A stretch of DNA of 64,000 bases from Pseudomonas sp. ok272 (GTDB lineage Bacteria; Pseudomonadota; Gammaproteobacteria; Pseudomonadales; Pseudomonadaceae). Shown piece after piece: positions 37,600 through 47,694 of this stretch (its first letter is position 1; every line of letters starts with the position of its first letter). The translations under genes and the position numbers were made by a program. The stretch spans positions 386,508 through 450,507 of the forward strand of contig NZ_FOCB01000003.1 in the NCBI RefSeq assembly GCF_900109995.1. The letters are read 5' to 3'. Under the pieces are notes generated by a model that made no database searches, had not been told where the DNA came from, and saw nothing but the letters and a program-made list of their open reading frames with translations.

Positions 37600-37890
37600 C
37601 TATTTCCATTCAAAGATCTTCCACGCCGGAATCAGCATATCCGGCTGGTCCGAGCGGATGAAATTGGCATCCGTCCCGTCCGCGCGTACCAGAAAGTACG
37701 GTGGTGCGCCCTTCGGGGTGACCTTGATGGCGTACAGGAAGCCATTCTGGCGGTACTCCTGAATGACTTTGTCGCCTTCGGTGTGGATGGTGACCTCTGG
37801 CTCAGGCGTCGGTGCGTCATTGGCTGCCATCACGGCCAGCGGAGTCATTGCAAAGAAGCCAGCCAGCAACAGGCGATTAAGTGTACGCAT
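37600..37890 (-). CDS. DUF2782 small exported protein
   Basis: 96 residues with a signal peptide (MRTLNRLLLAGFFAMTPLAVMA). The mature part PEVTIHTEGDKVIQEYRQNGFLYAIKVTPKGAPPYFLVRADG matches DUF2782. It lies between thrB and polA, as in other pseudomonads. Function is unknown. Divergent from polA. Confidence 0.88.
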   Translation of the reverse strand: MRTLNRLLLAGFFAMTPLAVMAANDAPTPEPEVTIHTEGDKVIQEYRQNGFLYAIKVTPKGAPPYFLVRADGTDANFIRSDQPDMLIPAWKIFEWK

Positions 37891-37964
37891 GATAACCTTG
37901 TCCCTTTGTCGTCAACGGTCCCGCTATTCTAGCGCCGGACCCGCCGAAAAGGTTGATCCTGCTC

Positions 37965-40766
37965 ATGAGCCAAGCCCCCCTCGTCCTGGTGGACGGTTCT
38001 TCATACCTGTATCGCGCCTTCCACGCGCTGCCACCCTTGACCACGTCCAAAGGCCTGCCGACCGGCGCGGTCAAGGGCGTCCTGAACATGCTCAAGAGTC
38101 TGCGCAAGCAGTACCCGGATAGCCCGTTCGCCGTGGTGTTCGACGCCAAGGGCGGGACATTTCGCGATGACATGTACGCCGAATACAAGGCCAACCGTCC
38201 GAGCATGCCCGACGACATGCGGGTGCAGATCGAGCCGTTGCACGCCAGTGTGATCGCCATGGGCTTCCCGCTGTTGTGCGTCGAAGGTGTGGAGGCGGAC
38301 GACGTGATCGGTACGCTGGCCCGCAGCAGCGCCGCCGCAGGCCGTCCGGTGGTGATCTCCACGGGCGACAAGGACATGGCGCAGTTGGTCGACGGGCACA
38401 TTACCTTGGTCAACACCATGACCGGTAGCGCGATGGACGTGGCTGGCGTGAAGGAGAAATTCGGTGTCGCTCCCGAGCAGATCATCGATTACCTGGCGCT
38501 CATGGGCGACTCCTCCGACAACATTCCCGGCGTTCCCGGCATCGGGCCGAAGACGGCATCCGGCCTGTTGGTGGGCGTCAATGGTGGCCTGACCGAGCTG
38601 TATGCGCAGCTCGACATCGTCCCGACCCTGCCGATTCGGGGGGCGAAGACCCTGCCGGCCAAGCTCGAAGAGCACAAGGACATGGCGTTCCTGTCCTATG
38701 CACTGGCGACCATCAAGGTCGACGTGCCGCTGGACGTAGGGCTGGAGGACCTGCACCTGGGTGAGCCGGACCGTGAAAAGCTGGCCGAGCTCTACGCCCT
38801 GCTTGAATTCAAGAGCTGGCTCGACGAACTGCAACGTGATGCCAAGCGCGTAGAACTCAAGGCGGCGGCCCAGGCGGCGCCCGCGGTGGACCTGTTGAGT
38901 GAAGCCGAGCCCGAAGTGGCGGTGGTCGCCGAGGCGCAGTACGAAACCATCCTCGACCAGGCGCGTTTCGACGTTTGGCTGGCGAAGCTGAACAAGGCCA
39001 AGCTGTTCGCCTTCGACACCGAAACCACGGGCGTCGATGCCCAGCAGGCGCAACTGGTCGGGCTGTCCTTCGCCGTGCGCGCCAATGAAGCGGCCTACAT
39101 CCCGCTGACCCACTCCTACATCGGCGTCCCGGACCAACTGGACCGCGACACCGTACTGCGGGCCTTGAAGCCACTGCTGGAAGATGAGACCAGGCTCAAG
39201 GTTGGCCAGCACGCCAAGTTCGACATCAACATCCTGGCCAACTGCGCCATCGGTGGCGACCCGGCCTGTGGCATCACGGTGCGCGGCGTTGCCTTCGACA
39301 CCATGCTGGAGTCCTACGTACTCAACTCCACGGCGACCCGGCATGACATGGACAGCCTGGCGCAGAAGTACCTGGACCACACCACCGTGAGTTTTCAGGA
39401 CATCGCCGGCAAGGGTGCCAAGCAACTGACGTTCGACCAGATCGCCCTTGAGCAGGCCGGACCTTACGCGGCCGAGGATGCCGACGTGACGCTGCGCCTG
39501 CATCAAGTCCTGCATGAGAAGCTGGCCGCTATCCCGACCCTGGCCAGCGTGCTCAGCGATATCGAGATGCCCCTGGTGCCGGTGCTGGCGCGCATCGAGC
39601 GCCAGGGTGCGCTGGTGGATGCGGAGTTGCTGGGCATCCAGAGCATTGAGCTGGGCAACAAGATGGTTGCCCTGGAGCGCGAAGCCTTCGAGATCGCCGG
39701 TGAGGAATTCAACCTCAGCTCGCCCAAGCAGTTGGGCGTGATCCTCTACGAAAAGCTCGGCTTGCCGGTGCTGAAGAAGACCGCCAAGGGCCAGCCGTCC
39801 ACCGCCGAAGAGGTGCTGGCCAAGCTCGCGGAAGATGACTATCCGCTGCCCAAGGTGCTGATGCAGTACCGTTCCATGAGCAAGCTCAAAAGCACCTACA
39901 CCGACCGGTTGCCAGAGCAGATCAACCCGCGCACCGGGCGCATCCACACCTCTTACCACCAGGCCGTGGCCTCCACGGGGCGCTTGTCCTCAAGTGATCC
40001 GAACCTGCAGAACATCCCCGTACGGACGGCCGAGGGCCGGCGTATTCGCCAGGCGTTTGTCGCGCCCAAGGGCTACAAGCTGCTGGCGGCGGACTATTCG
40101 CAGATCGAGTTGCGGATCATGGCCCACCTGTCCCGCGATGAAGGCTTGTTGAATGCCTTTCGCAACAACCTCGACGTGCACACCGCGACAGCGGCGGAAG
40201 TGTTCAAGGTCGAGCTGGCAGACGTGACGACCGATCAGCGGCGCAGTGCCAAGGCGATCAACTTCGGCCTGATCTACGGCATGGGCGCGCAGAAGCTCGG
40301 CAAGGACATCGGCGTTGGGGCCAAGCAGGCCAAGGCCTATATCGACACCTATTTCGCCCGCTACCCGGGAGTTCGCGAATATATGGACCGCACCCGTGCC
40401 CAGGCGGCGGACCAGGGCTACGTGGAAACGCTGTTCGGCCGGCGCCTGTACCTGCCGGAGATCAACTCCAACAAGCCGCAGGAACGTGCCGGCGCCGAGC
40501 GCACGGCGATCAACGCGCCGATGCAAGGCACGGCGGCAGACATCATCAAGCGCGCCATGGTGGCGGTGGATAACTGGCTGGCCGCTTCCGGCCTGGATGC
40601 CAGGGTCATCCTGCAGGTGCACGATGAATTGGTACTTGAGGTTCGCGAGGATCTGGTGGATCAGGTCAGCGAGGAGATTCGGGTGCACATGAGCGGCGCG
40701 GCCACCCTGGAGGTGCCACTGTTGGTGGAAGTGGGCGTGGGGAACAACTGGGACGAGGCTCACTAG
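37965..40766 (+). CDS. polA: DNA polymerase I
   Basis: 933 residues: 5'-3' exonuclease (about 1-290; [29 protein letters not shown]), 3'-5' exonuclease (about 315-500; FDTETTGVD) and polymerase (about 530-933; [45 protein letters not shown]). It removes RNA primers and fills gaps in replication and repair. The ATG at 37965 was chosen over an in-frame TTG at 37953. Confidence 0.97.
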   Translation: MSQAPLVLVDGSSYLYRAFHALPPLTTSKGLPTGAVKGVLNMLKSLRKQYPDSPFAVVFDAKGGTFRDDMYAEYKANRPSMPDDMRVQIEPLHASVIAMGFPLLCVEGVEADDVIGTLARSSAAAGRPVVISTGDKDMAQLVDGHITLVNTMTGSAMDVAGVKEKFGVAPEQIIDYLALMGDSSDNIPGVPGIGPKTASGLLVGVNGGLTELYAQLDIVPTLPIRGAKTLPAKLEEHKDMAFLSYALATIKVDVPLDVGLEDLHLGEPDREKLAELYALLEFKSWLDELQRDAKRVELKAAAQAAPAVDLLSEAEPEVAVVAEAQYETILDQARFDVWLAKLNKAKLFAFDTETTGVDAQQAQLVGLSFAVRANEAAYIPLTHSYIGVPDQLDRDTVLRALKPLLEDETRLKVGQHAKFDINILANCAIGGDPACGITVRGVAFDTMLESYVLNSTATRHDMDSLAQKYLDHTTVSFQDIAGKGAKQLTFDQIALEQAGPYAAEDADVTLRLHQVLHEKLAAIPTLASVLSDIEMPLVPVLARIERQGALVDAELLGIQSIELGNKMVALEREAFEIAGEEFNLSSPKQLGVILYEKLGLPVLKKTAKGQPSTAEEVLAKLAEDDYPLPKVLMQYRSMSKLKSTYTDRLPEQINPRTGRIHTSYHQAVASTGRLSSSDPNLQNIPVRTAEGRRIRQAFVAPKGYKLLAADYSQIELRIMAHLSRDEGLLNAFRNNLDVHTATAAEVFKVELADVTTDQRRSAKAINFGLIYGMGAQKLGKDIGVGAKQAKAYIDTYFARYPGVREYMDRTRAQAADQGYVETLFGRRLYLPEINSNKPQERAGAERTAINAPMQGTAADIIKRAMVAVDNWLAASGLDARVILQVHDELVLEVREDLVDQVSEEIRVHMSGAATLEVPLLVEVGVGNNWDEAH

Positions 40767-40887
40767 GCCGATCCGGGCGGTTTTTCGGGGGGATTGCCGC
40801 GGCATAGTGTCGCGGCCAATCAGCGGCGAAGGGCTATTAGTTCGTAAAACACTTGGGCTTATTGCCAATGGGTTTTGAAATCAGTTT

Positions 40888-40915
40888 GAACTAAATCCAT
40901 GAACCGCTACTCAGA
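40888..40915 (+). promoter_or_regulatory. Extracytoplasmic-stress (sigma-22/AlgT-type) promoter of ersA
   Basis: GAACTA (40888-40893), 17-bp spacer, TCAGA (40911-40915). This is close to the AlgU/AlgT consensus GAACTT-N16/17-TCTGA. In P. aeruginosa ersA is transcribed by this sigma factor. Confidence 0.6.
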
Positions 40916-40920
40916 GCTAC

Positions 40921-41050
40921 TGTTGGGTGGTGAAGCCCTTCAATGCTCCTATGTTGTGTTAAGTGTTGGCAGATATCCGGACCCCTCCCCTGGCGGTCCG
41001 GGCCTTGGACCCCGAATTTTCCCTCCCCATAGAGATTCGGGGTTTTTTTT
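40921..41050 (+). ncRNA. ersA: Small RNA ErsA (Spot 42-position sRNA)
   Basis: About 130 nt between polA and engB, the conserved place of ErsA in Pseudomonas (spf in E. coli). It starts after the sigma-22-like promoter. It has a first stem-loop, CCGGACC (40977-40983) with GGTCCGG (40995-41001), and a terminator CCCCGAAT (41010-41017) with ATTCGGGG (41035-41042), then eight Ts ending at 41050. Both loops expose CCCTCCCC, suited to pairing with ribosome sites. In PAO1 it is an Hfq-linked regulator of algC and oprD. Confidence 0.82.
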
Positions 41051-41086
41051 GCCTGAAAACTGCCTGTGCGTCGATCATGCGGCGTT

Positions 41087-41146
41087 AAACGTGCGGCTCG
41101 AAATGCTCACTTAGGCCCCTAGGCTCCGCTTTCGAGCCGCACGTTT
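41087..41146. repeat. 17-bp perfect inverted repeat downstream of engB
   Basis: Arms AAACGTGCGGCTCGAAA (41087-41103) and its exact complement (41130-41146) enclose a 26-nt loop with CCTAGG. There is no T-tract of note on either strand. It sits between ersA and engB, which are convergent. Confidence 0.85.
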
Positions 41147-41186
41147 GCCTTGCCTGATCGCCGCTCGGCGAGTTTTCGCTCCTGCC

Positions 41187-41828
41187 TTACTCGGCGACTT
41201 CTGCGCCCTTGTCCGCCAGCTCCATCCACTCCGCCAGCACGGTGTAGGCGTCTTCCAGGCCCAGGCGCTTTGGCGCCGAGAACAGCTGGATGGACACCGC
41301 ATCGCCCCAGCCCTTGCGGATATCCGCCTGGACCTTGAGCAGCGTGTTCTTGGCGGCGCCATAGGTCAGCTTGTCGGCCTTGGTCAGCAAGATATGCATC
41401 GGCATGCCGCTGGCCACGGCCCAATCGAGCATCAGCAGGTCGAAGTCAGTCATTGGATGACGGATGTCCATCATCAGGATCAAGCCCTTCAGGCTCTCGC
41501 GGCTGCCCAGGTAGGCTTCCAGGTGACGCTGCCAGTGCAGCTTCAGCGGGATGGGTACTTTTGCATAACCGTAGCCCGGCAGGTCGACCAGACGCCGATC
41601 ATCGTCTAGCTTGAAGAAGTTCAACAGCTGCGTGCGGCCCGGGGTTTTCGAGGTGCGCGCCAGGCTGGCGTGGGTCAGGGTGTTCAGGGCGCTGGATTTG
41701 CCGGCGTTGGAACGCCCGGCGAAGGCCACTTCAAAGCCCTCGTCATCGGGGCATTGATCAACTTTGGCAGCGCTGAGCATGAAGGTGGACTGTTGGCACA
41801 GACCGAGGATGGGGTTCTTGAGTTGCAT
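41187..41828 (-). CDS. engB: Ribosome biogenesis GTP-binding protein EngB/YsxC
   Basis: 213 residues from [11 protein letters not shown]1 GRSNAGKSS (38-46), G3 [10 protein letters not shown], and G4 TKAD of the TrmE-Era family. Essential GTPase for large-subunit assembly. The in-frame extension upstream to 41993 would enter the divergent cytochrome leader. Convergent with polA-ersA. Confidence 0.95.
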   Translation of the reverse strand: MQLKNPILGLCQQSTFMLSAAKVDQCPDDEGFEVAFAGRSNAGKSSALNTLTHASLARTSKTPGRTQLLNFFKLDDDRRLVDLPGYGYAKVPIPLKLHWQRHLEAYLGSRESLKGLILMMDIRHPMTDFDLLMLDWAVASGMPMHILLTKADKLTYGAAKNTLLKVQADIRKGWGDAVSIQLFSAPKRLGLEDAYTVLAEWMELADKGAEVAE

Positions 41829-42019
41829 GGGATTTCCGATATGGGCGGTGCCGAGAATGGTCGCAAAGAGCTGCGTCGTTTCCGTTTCAGTGACGCCAGT
41901 ATATAATGCCGCAGATTTTGTGTGCGCTTTGTCCCAGCGTAGGATGAAGTTCACGAGAGCGATTGACCTTGATTGCGCATAAGAACGCAGCACGCTCTCA
42001 ACCCTGAAAAGGTCGTTTT

Positions 42020-42310
42020 ATGACGAAATGGCTGCTGGCTGCTGGTGTCTTGATGCCGCTTTATAGCGCGCAGGCTACACAGGATCCGGAAGTTGTGTAC
42101 AACCGTGTTTGTGGCGCCTGTCATTCCGGCCAGCTGCCGACGGCGCCTCAAAAAGGCGATCAGCAAGCTTGGGCGCCAAGATTGGCGCAAGGTATGGAGA
42201 CGCTGGTGCAACACGTGACCCAGGGTTTCAAGGCAATGCCGCCGCGTGGTTTGTGCATGGACTGCAGTGCCGAGGATTACCAGGCCATCATCCAGTGGAT
42301 GAGCGAGTGA
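42020..42310 (+). CDS. Small class I cytochrome c (c5-like)
   Basis: 96 residues with a signal peptide (MTKWLLAAGVLMPLYSAQA). Heme motif CGACH at 31-35 and distal Met in KAMPPRGLCMDC; the extra C-x-x-C pair near the end is typical of cytochrome c5. Periplasmic electron carrier, 46 bp upstream of the cc4 gene. A TATAAT lies at 41902-41907. Confidence 0.9.
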   Translation: MTKWLLAAGVLMPLYSAQATQDPEVVYNRVCGACHSGQLPTAPQKGDQQAWAPRLAQGMETLVQHVTQGFKAMPPRGLCMDCSAEDYQAIIQWMSE

Positions 42311-42356
42311 TCCCGGTCCATAACTCTTTAACCCTTAGCCGTAGTTGGATTAGCTG

Positions 42357-42983
42357 ATGAACAAATTGATCGTGAGTCTGCTGTTGACCGTGGGGATCTC
42401 CGGCATTGCCCATGCCGCAGGTAACGCAGTGACAGGCGATGCTAAAGCTGGTCAGGCGAAAGCCGCAGTCTGTGGTGCTTGCCATGGCCCGGATGGCAAC
42501 AGCATGGCGCCAAACTTTCCAAAGCTGGCAGGCCAGGGTGAAAAATACCTGAGCAAGCAGTTGCACGACATCAAGTCGGGCAAGCGCACGGTCCTGGAAA
42601 TGACCGGCCTGTTGACCAACCTGAGCGACCAGGACCTGGCTGACATTGCCGCCTACTTCGCTAGCCAGAAAGGTAGCGTCGGTGCAGCAGACCCGAAACT
42701 CGTGGCGCGCGGTGAAGCACTGTTCCGTGGCGGCGACTTGGCCAAGGGCCTGCCGGCCTGCACCGGTTGCCATTCGCCTAACGGTGCTGGCAACGCGGCG
42801 GCCGGCTTCCCGCACCTGGGTGGCCAGCATGCGTCGTACGTGGCCAAGCAACTGACCGACTTCCGCAAGGAAGAAGGCGGCCGCACCAACGACGGCGACA
42901 CCAAGACCATGCAAACCATTGCTAAACGACTGAGCGACGAAGATATCGCGGCGGTCTCCAGCTACATCCAGGGCCTGCACTAA
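42357..42983 (+). CDS. cc4: Diheme cytochrome c4
   Basis: 208 residues: signal peptide (MNKLIVSLLLTVGISGIAHA) and two tandem cytochrome c domains with CGACH (about 39-43) and CTGCH (about 137-141), each with a Met ligand. In Pseudomonas c4 is the main electron donor to cbb3 oxidases and may also feed the aa3 oxidase encoded 14 kb away. A strong terminator follows. Confidence 0.95.
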   Translation: MNKLIVSLLLTVGISGIAHAAGNAVTGDAKAGQAKAAVCGACHGPDGNSMAPNFPKLAGQGEKYLSKQLHDIKSGKRTVLEMTGLLTNLSDQDLADIAAYFASQKGSVGAADPKLVARGEALFRGGDLAKGLPACTGCHSPNGAGNAAAGFPHLGGQHASYVAKQLTDFRKEEGGRTNDGDTKTMQTIAKRLSDEDIAAVSSYIQGLH

Positions 42984-43060
42984 GGCCTCTCGGGCGGGCG
43001 TTGTGGCGGTATTGACCGCGCACAGCGTTAACGCTCGATTAATCCTTGGGTGCGAGCATA

Positions 43061-43088
43061 AAAAGGGTGGCCTTGGCCGCCCTTTTTT
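43061..43088 (+). terminator. Intrinsic terminator after cytochrome c4
   Basis: GGGTGGCC / GGCCGCCC stem (one G-T pair) with a TT loop, flanked by As and followed by six Ts. Confidence 0.9.
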
Positions 43089-43182
43089 GTGGCCGCTGCC
43101 GTTACACTAGCGAACTCAAGCCCGCCGCGATGTGTCTGAACACTTGCCGAGCGAGGCGACCTAATTTGTCCAGGAGCAAAGC

Positions 43183-43824
43183 ATGCGTAATCTGATTCTC
43201 AGCGCCGCACTCGTCACTGCCAGCCTGTTCGGCATGACCGCCCAGGCTGCCGAAGCGCCTAGCGCACCTTACGTCGAATTGAGCAATGCGGTGCCGGTCG
43301 CGGTGCCAGGCAAGATCGAAGTGGTGGAGTTGTTTTGGTACGGCTGCCCACATTGCTACTCATTTGAGCCGGTAATCAATCCATGGGTTGAGAAACTGCC
43401 GTCGGATGTGAATTTCGTGCGTATTCCCGCCATGTTCGGCGGCCCTTGGGACGCACACGGCCAGATGTTCTTGACCCTGGAAGCCATGGGCGTAGAGCAC
43501 AAAGTTCACGCTGCGGTTTTTGACGCTATCCAGAACAAGCGCGAGAAGCTGGTCGATAAGAACGACATGGCCAACTTCCTGGCCACCCAGGGTGTCGACA
43601 AGGACAAGTTCCTCGCGACGTTCGATTCCTTTGCCATCAAAGGCAAAGTCGTCCAGGCCAAAGAGCTGGCCAAGAAGTATGAAATCTCCGGCGTCCCCAC
43701 CCTGATTGTCAACGGTAAATACCGCTTCGACATTGGTTCTGCCGGCGGCCCTGAGCAAGCCCTGAACCTAGCGGATCAACTGGTTGCCAAAGAGCGAGCG
43801 ACAAACAAGGCCGCCGCTAACTAA
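43183..43824 (+). CDS. dsbA: Thiol:disulfide interchange protein DsbA
   Basis: 213 residues with a signal peptide (ends AQA). Catalytic CPHC at 55-58 (WYGCPHCYSF) and cis-Pro loop SGVPTLIVNG. Oxidises cysteines of exported proteins. Downstream of the c-type cytochromes, as in other pseudomonads. Confidence 0.97.
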   Translation: MRNLILSAALVTASLFGMTAQAAEAPSAPYVELSNAVPVAVPGKIEVVELFWYGCPHCYSFEPVINPWVEKLPSDVNFVRIPAMFGGPWDAHGQMFLTLEAMGVEHKVHAAVFDAIQNKREKLVDKNDMANFLATQGVDKDKFLATFDSFAIKGKVVQAKELAKKYEISGVPTLIVNGKYRFDIGSAGGPEQALNLADQLVAKERATNKAAAN

Positions 43825-43838
43825 GCGCGCGCCCCGCC

Positions 43839-44717
43839 ATGCGTCGCTGGGGTAATGAGCGCATCGTTGGCCTGCATGACCCGCAGGTCAACGAGCATCA
43901 CCTGCAACCCGCGGGCTTGCCCGCAGACAGTCGCTTGCGCTTGCTCAGCTTCAATATCCAGGTCGGTATCAGTACCGAGCGCTATCGGCATTACCTGACC
44001 CGGGGCTGGCAGCACTTGCTGCCCCATGTCGGGCGTGCCGACAACCTACAAAAGATCGGCAACCTGCTGGGTGACTACGATTTGGTCGCCTTGCAGGAAG
44101 CCGATGGCGGCAGCCTGCGCTCGGGCTACGTCAACCAGGTCGAGCACCTGGCCCAACTCGGCGCCTTCCCCTACTGGTATCAACAACTCAATCGCAACCT
44201 GGGCCGCTTTGGCCAGCACAGCAATGGCGTGCTCAGCCGGCTGCGGCCGTGGCAGATCGAGGATCACCCGTTGCCAGGCCCCAAGGGCCGGGGCGCCATC
44301 CTGGTGCGCTTTGGCGAGGGCCCCGAAGCGTTAGTGGTGGTGATGATGCACCTGGCGTTGGGGGCACGGGTGCGCAGCCTGCAGTTGGCGTACATTCGCG
44401 AGCTGATTGGCGGCTATAAGCACCAGGTGTTGATGGGCGATATGAACACCCATGCCAGCGACCTGCTGCAAAGTTCGCCCTTGCGCGACCTTGGCCTGCT
44501 CGCGCCGCAAGTCGAAGCCACGTTCCCCAGCTGGCGCCCTCAGCGCTGCCTGGACCATATTCTGCTCAGCCCGACCTTGACCCTCGAACGGGTCGAAGTG
44601 CTGGCGCAGCCGATTTCAGATCACCTGCCGGTCGCGGTAGAGATTCGTCTGCCCGGTTCGCTCACGGCCGATGCATTGCCCGCGTTGAGCCCTGCCCTGC
44701 GCGGAACCCCTGAATGA
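43839..44717 (+). CDS. Endonuclease/exonuclease/phosphatase family protein (PA5488 type)
   Basis: 292 residues of the EEP (DNase I-like) fold. LLSFNIQVGI, LVALQEADGG (metal Glu), GVLSR, LMGDMNTH (catalytic Asp-Asn) and RCLDHILLSPTL with PISDHLPV (catalytic His) are all present, so it should be active. There is no signal peptide. Substrate may be nucleic acid or a phospholipid/inositol phosphate. It overlaps the diguanylate cyclase gene by ATGA. Confidence 0.88.
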   Translation: MRRWGNERIVGLHDPQVNEHHLQPAGLPADSRLRLLSFNIQVGISTERYRHYLTRGWQHLLPHVGRADNLQKIGNLLGDYDLVALQEADGGSLRSGYVNQVEHLAQLGAFPYWYQQLNRNLGRFGQHSNGVLSRLRPWQIEDHPLPGPKGRGAILVRFGEGPEALVVVMMHLALGARVRSLQLAYIRELIGGYKHQVLMGDMNTHASDLLQSSPLRDLGLLAPQVEATFPSWRPQRCLDHILLSPTLTLERVEVLAQPISDHLPVAVEIRLPGSLTADALPALSPALRGTPE

Positions 44718-46741
44718 GCGACGAAGCACAGCGCTGGAAAGAGAAGTACCTCAAGAGCATCGAACAACAGGAAAAACTCGAACGTCGCTGGGATGCCCGG
44801 CTCGACTTGTTGCGTCGTGGGCTGGTGCGCAGCACGCTGGCGGCGGAGGGCACCGACCGGGTGGTTGACCAGTGCATGAAGGAAATGCGCGAAGTCATCC
44901 GCACCAACGACATGGACGCCGGGTTGGCGGCGTTGCTGCCGCGTCTTGAAAAAGCCGTGCTCGACTCCGAACAGCGCCGTGAGACCCGGGTCGATCAGAT
45001 TGGCACCGCGCTGACCGCCCTGGTCAATCAGCTCCAGAGCCTGCCGCTGCCCCGCGAAGTCAGCCGCCCGCTGAAGACGTTTGCCAAGCAGTTGGATGCC
45101 CGCGTCGGCCAGGCCCGAGAGATTCCCTTATTGCTCGGTGAACTGAGCAGTTTGCAGGCGCAGGCCATCGATGCACTGGAGACCCCCACGGAGCCCGCCC
45201 GCCCGGGGCTGCTGCAGCGTCTGTTTGGCGCTCGTGACGAGGACGCGCAAGCGCCGCAGGTCACGGGCGTGGTCGAGGTGGCGCCTGCCCCTGCCCCGAG
45301 CGCCGCTCCCGAGCCGAATCACGAGGTGCTGGCGCCCAGCCCTGAACCTTCCCTGCTGGCATCTGCTGCACCCGTGCCGGCTCCCGTCGCGGCACCGGCG
45401 CCATCCGTGGTTGCGGCGGTGCCGGTTGCTGAGCCGCTCGCTCCTGCGGTCGTGGCGTTTGTGCCGCCGGTGGTGGAACCCAAGGTGGCGCCCGCTCCGG
45501 TGTCGGACGTCGAGCAGGACCCGCCGGCTGCGGCGGCGCAGGTCGAGGAACTGGCACCCAAGGCCCCGCCGCCGGAAGAGCCCGAACCGTTGCCTGAGCC
45601 CCTGTTGCCAACGGAGGGCGAGGCGCCGGTCGAAGCCGACTCGGAGCACCCCGAGTACCCGGTGCACTATGCCCTCCCGGATTCACCCGAGCCTTCGTAC
45701 AGTTCGGTCGCCAAGCACATTGAAAGCACACTGCTGGGCCTGCTGGACGACCTGACATTGCCTGAGCGCCACCGGCCGCAAGCCGAGGCCATGCGTGAGC
45801 GGCTGAAAAACGGACTCAATTGGTACGAACTGCTGCCGATCCTGGACGACCTGGCGGTGCTGATGCTGGCAATCACCGACAGCGGCCAGCACGAATTCGA
45901 AGTGTATCTAAAGCAACTCAACGAGCGGCTGGAGTCGTTCCAGAGCAACTTGCAAGCCGCCAGTGACGGGCATGCGGATAACCGCAGCGCGGCGCATGAG
46001 TTGGACACGCAAATCCGTGAGCAGGTCGATGGCTTACACAGCAGCATGCAGCAGGCCGAGGACCTGGAAGGCCTCAAGCACGTGCTGGAGAATCACCTCG
46101 AAGGCTTGCTCGGCACCATGGACCAGCATAAAAAGCAGCGCGACGAGCGTGAGCAGGAAGTCGCTATGCGCCTGCAGGGCCTGGCCGAGCGGGTGGCGAG
46201 CATGGAGCAGGAAGCCCAGGGCTATCGCGAGCACCTTGAAGAGCAGCGGCAGAAAGCCCTGGTCGACCCGCTGACCGGGTTGCCGAATCGCGCGGCGTGG
46301 AGCGAACGCTTGGAGCATGAGGTCGGGCAGTGGCAGCAGCACGGCAATACCCTGTTGCTGGCCATGCTCGACCTCGATCATTTCAAGCGCATTAACGACA
46401 ACTACGGGCACCTGGCGGGCGACAAGGTACTGAAGATCATCGCCACCGTCCTGCGCAAGCGCCTGCGCGGATCAGACTTTATTGCGCGCTTTGGTGGCGA
46501 GGAGTTTGTGCTGCTGATGCCTGACACCTCGTTACCGGTGGGGGCCAAGCTGCTGGAAACCCTGCGTGCAGCGATCGAGGCCTGCCCGTTTCATTTCAAG
46601 GGCGAGCGGGTCACCATCAGCGTCTCTATCGGGATGAGTGCGTTCAAGGCGGGAGAACACAGCGATCTGGTGCTTAAAAGAGCCGATCAGGCGCTGTACC
46701 GGGCAAAGGATGCCGGTCGTAACCGGATCGAGATTGGCTGA
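44714..46741 (+). CDS. dgcH: Diguanylate cyclase DgcH (GGDEF protein)
   Basis: 675 residues, soluble. Helical N-terminus (about 1-160), a long Pro/Ala/Glu-rich linker (about 175-315), a second helical and coiled-coil region (about 330-510), and a C-terminal GGDEF domain. The active site is GGEEF (594-598) with the inhibitory I-site RGSD five residues before it, so it should make c-di-GMP with product feedback. Order matches PA5487 of PAO1. Coupled to the EEP gene. Confidence 0.93.
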   Translation: MSDEAQRWKEKYLKSIEQQEKLERRWDARLDLLRRGLVRSTLAAEGTDRVVDQCMKEMREVIRTNDMDAGLAALLPRLEKAVLDSEQRRETRVDQIGTALTALVNQLQSLPLPREVSRPLKTFAKQLDARVGQAREIPLLLGELSSLQAQAIDALETPTEPARPGLLQRLFGARDEDAQAPQVTGVVEVAPAPAPSAAPEPNHEVLAPSPEPSLLASAAPVPAPVAAPAPSVVAAVPVAEPLAPAVVAFVPPVVEPKVAPAPVSDVEQDPPAAAAQVEELAPKAPPPEEPEPLPEPLLPTEGEAPVEADSEHPEYPVHYALPDSPEPSYSSVAKHIESTLLGLLDDLTLPERHRPQAEAMRERLKNGLNWYELLPILDDLAVLMLAITDSGQHEFEVYLKQLNERLESFQSNLQAASDGHADNRSAAHELDTQIREQVDGLHSSMQQAEDLEGLKHVLENHLEGLLGTMDQHKKQRDEREQEVAMRLQGLAERVASMEQEAQGYREHLEEQRQKALVDPLTGLPNRAAWSERLEHEVGQWQQHGNTLLLAMLDLDHFKRINDNYGHLAGDKVLKIIATVLRKRLRGSDFIARFGGEEFVLLMPDTSLPVGAKLLETLRAAIEACPFHFKGERVTISVSIGMSAFKAGEHSDLVLKRADQALYRAKDAGRNRIEIG

Positions 46742-46841
46742 GCCAATTGTTCCATTTTGTATAATCCCCGGCTTTTGCCGGCTCGGTCGCGGGCATTACG
46801 TTACACTGTTGCATTACTGTCTTCAGCGTACTGTCTCTGCC

Positions 46842-47621
46842 ATGAAATTTATTGCCTTGCTTGTGTCGCTTATTGTCCTGGCCGGTTGTGCGAGCGGCCC
46901 GCGTATCGACACCCGCCATCCCTCGGTCAACTACGACAGCCGCGTGCAGTTTGTCGTGGTGCATTACACCTCCGCCTCGCTGGAGCGTTCGCTGGCCCTG
47001 CTGACCCATGGCGAAGTCAGCAGCCACTACCTGATTGGCGACGACAAGAACGGGACCATCTACAAGCTGGTGGATGAAAACTATCGCGCCTGGCATGCCG
47101 GTGAAAGTGAATGGCAGGGGCGTACCTGGTTGAACTCCAGCTCCATCGGCATTGAGATCGTCAACCCCGGCTACCGCGACATGCCCACTGGGCGCGTCTG
47201 GTATCCCTACAGTGAGGCACAGGTCCAATCGCTGATTGTCTTGATCAAAGACATCAACAAGCGATATGGCATCAGCCCTCGGCATGTGATTGGCCACAGC
47301 GACATTGCCCCGCTGCGCAAACTCGATCCGGGTCCGTTGTTCCCCTGGAAGCGCCTGGCTGAAGCCGGCGTTGCGGTCTGGCCGGACGAGCAGGCCGTGG
47401 CCCGCCAGCAAGCGGTATTTGCCGCGCAGTTGCCCAGCATCACCTGGTTCCAGGAAGAACTCGCCCGGCTGGGTTACGCCACGCCGCAGACCGGTGAACT
47501 GGATGTCGCCACGCGCCACGTGCTGGCCGCCTTCCAGATGCGTTTTCGTCCGGCGCGCTTTGACGGTACGCCAGATGCGCAAAGTGCAGCGATCCTGCAG
47601 GTGCTGAACCAGACAAAATAA
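46842..47621 (+). CDS. ampDh2: Lipoprotein N-acetylmuramoyl-L-alanine amidase AmpDh2
   Basis: 259 residues with a lipobox (LVLAGCASG; Cys16). Amidase_2 domain with zinc ligands His41 (VVVHYTSAS), the His in VIGHSDIAP and the Asp in RKLDPGP. A peptidoglycan-binding domain is at about 205-255. It cuts anhydro-muropeptides in the outer-membrane-facing periplasm. The ATG at 46842 gives the signal peptide; longer in-frame starts overlap dgcH. Confidence 0.93.
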   Translation: MKFIALLVSLIVLAGCASGPRIDTRHPSVNYDSRVQFVVVHYTSASLERSLALLTHGEVSSHYLIGDDKNGTIYKLVDENYRAWHAGESEWQGRTWLNSSSIGIEIVNPGYRDMPTGRVWYPYSEAQVQSLIVLIKDINKRYGISPRHVIGHSDIAPLRKLDPGPLFPWKRLAEAGVAVWPDEQAVARQQAVFAAQLPSITWFQEELARLGYATPQTGELDVATRHVLAAFQMRFRPARFDGTPDAQSAAILQVLNQTK

Positions 47622-47694
47622 TGGCGCTTGTCCGAGGACTTTCGCTAAATCCAAATTAGTAGCTATAACTCATTGGTAATCCTTCGGATACTCG

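Noticed and set aside
38001..39959. Long open frame on the minus strand opposite polA (over 600 codons)
   Set aside because: Composition is Gln/His/Gly-rich shadow of the polA codons, has no ribosome site and no family resemblance; polA is certain.
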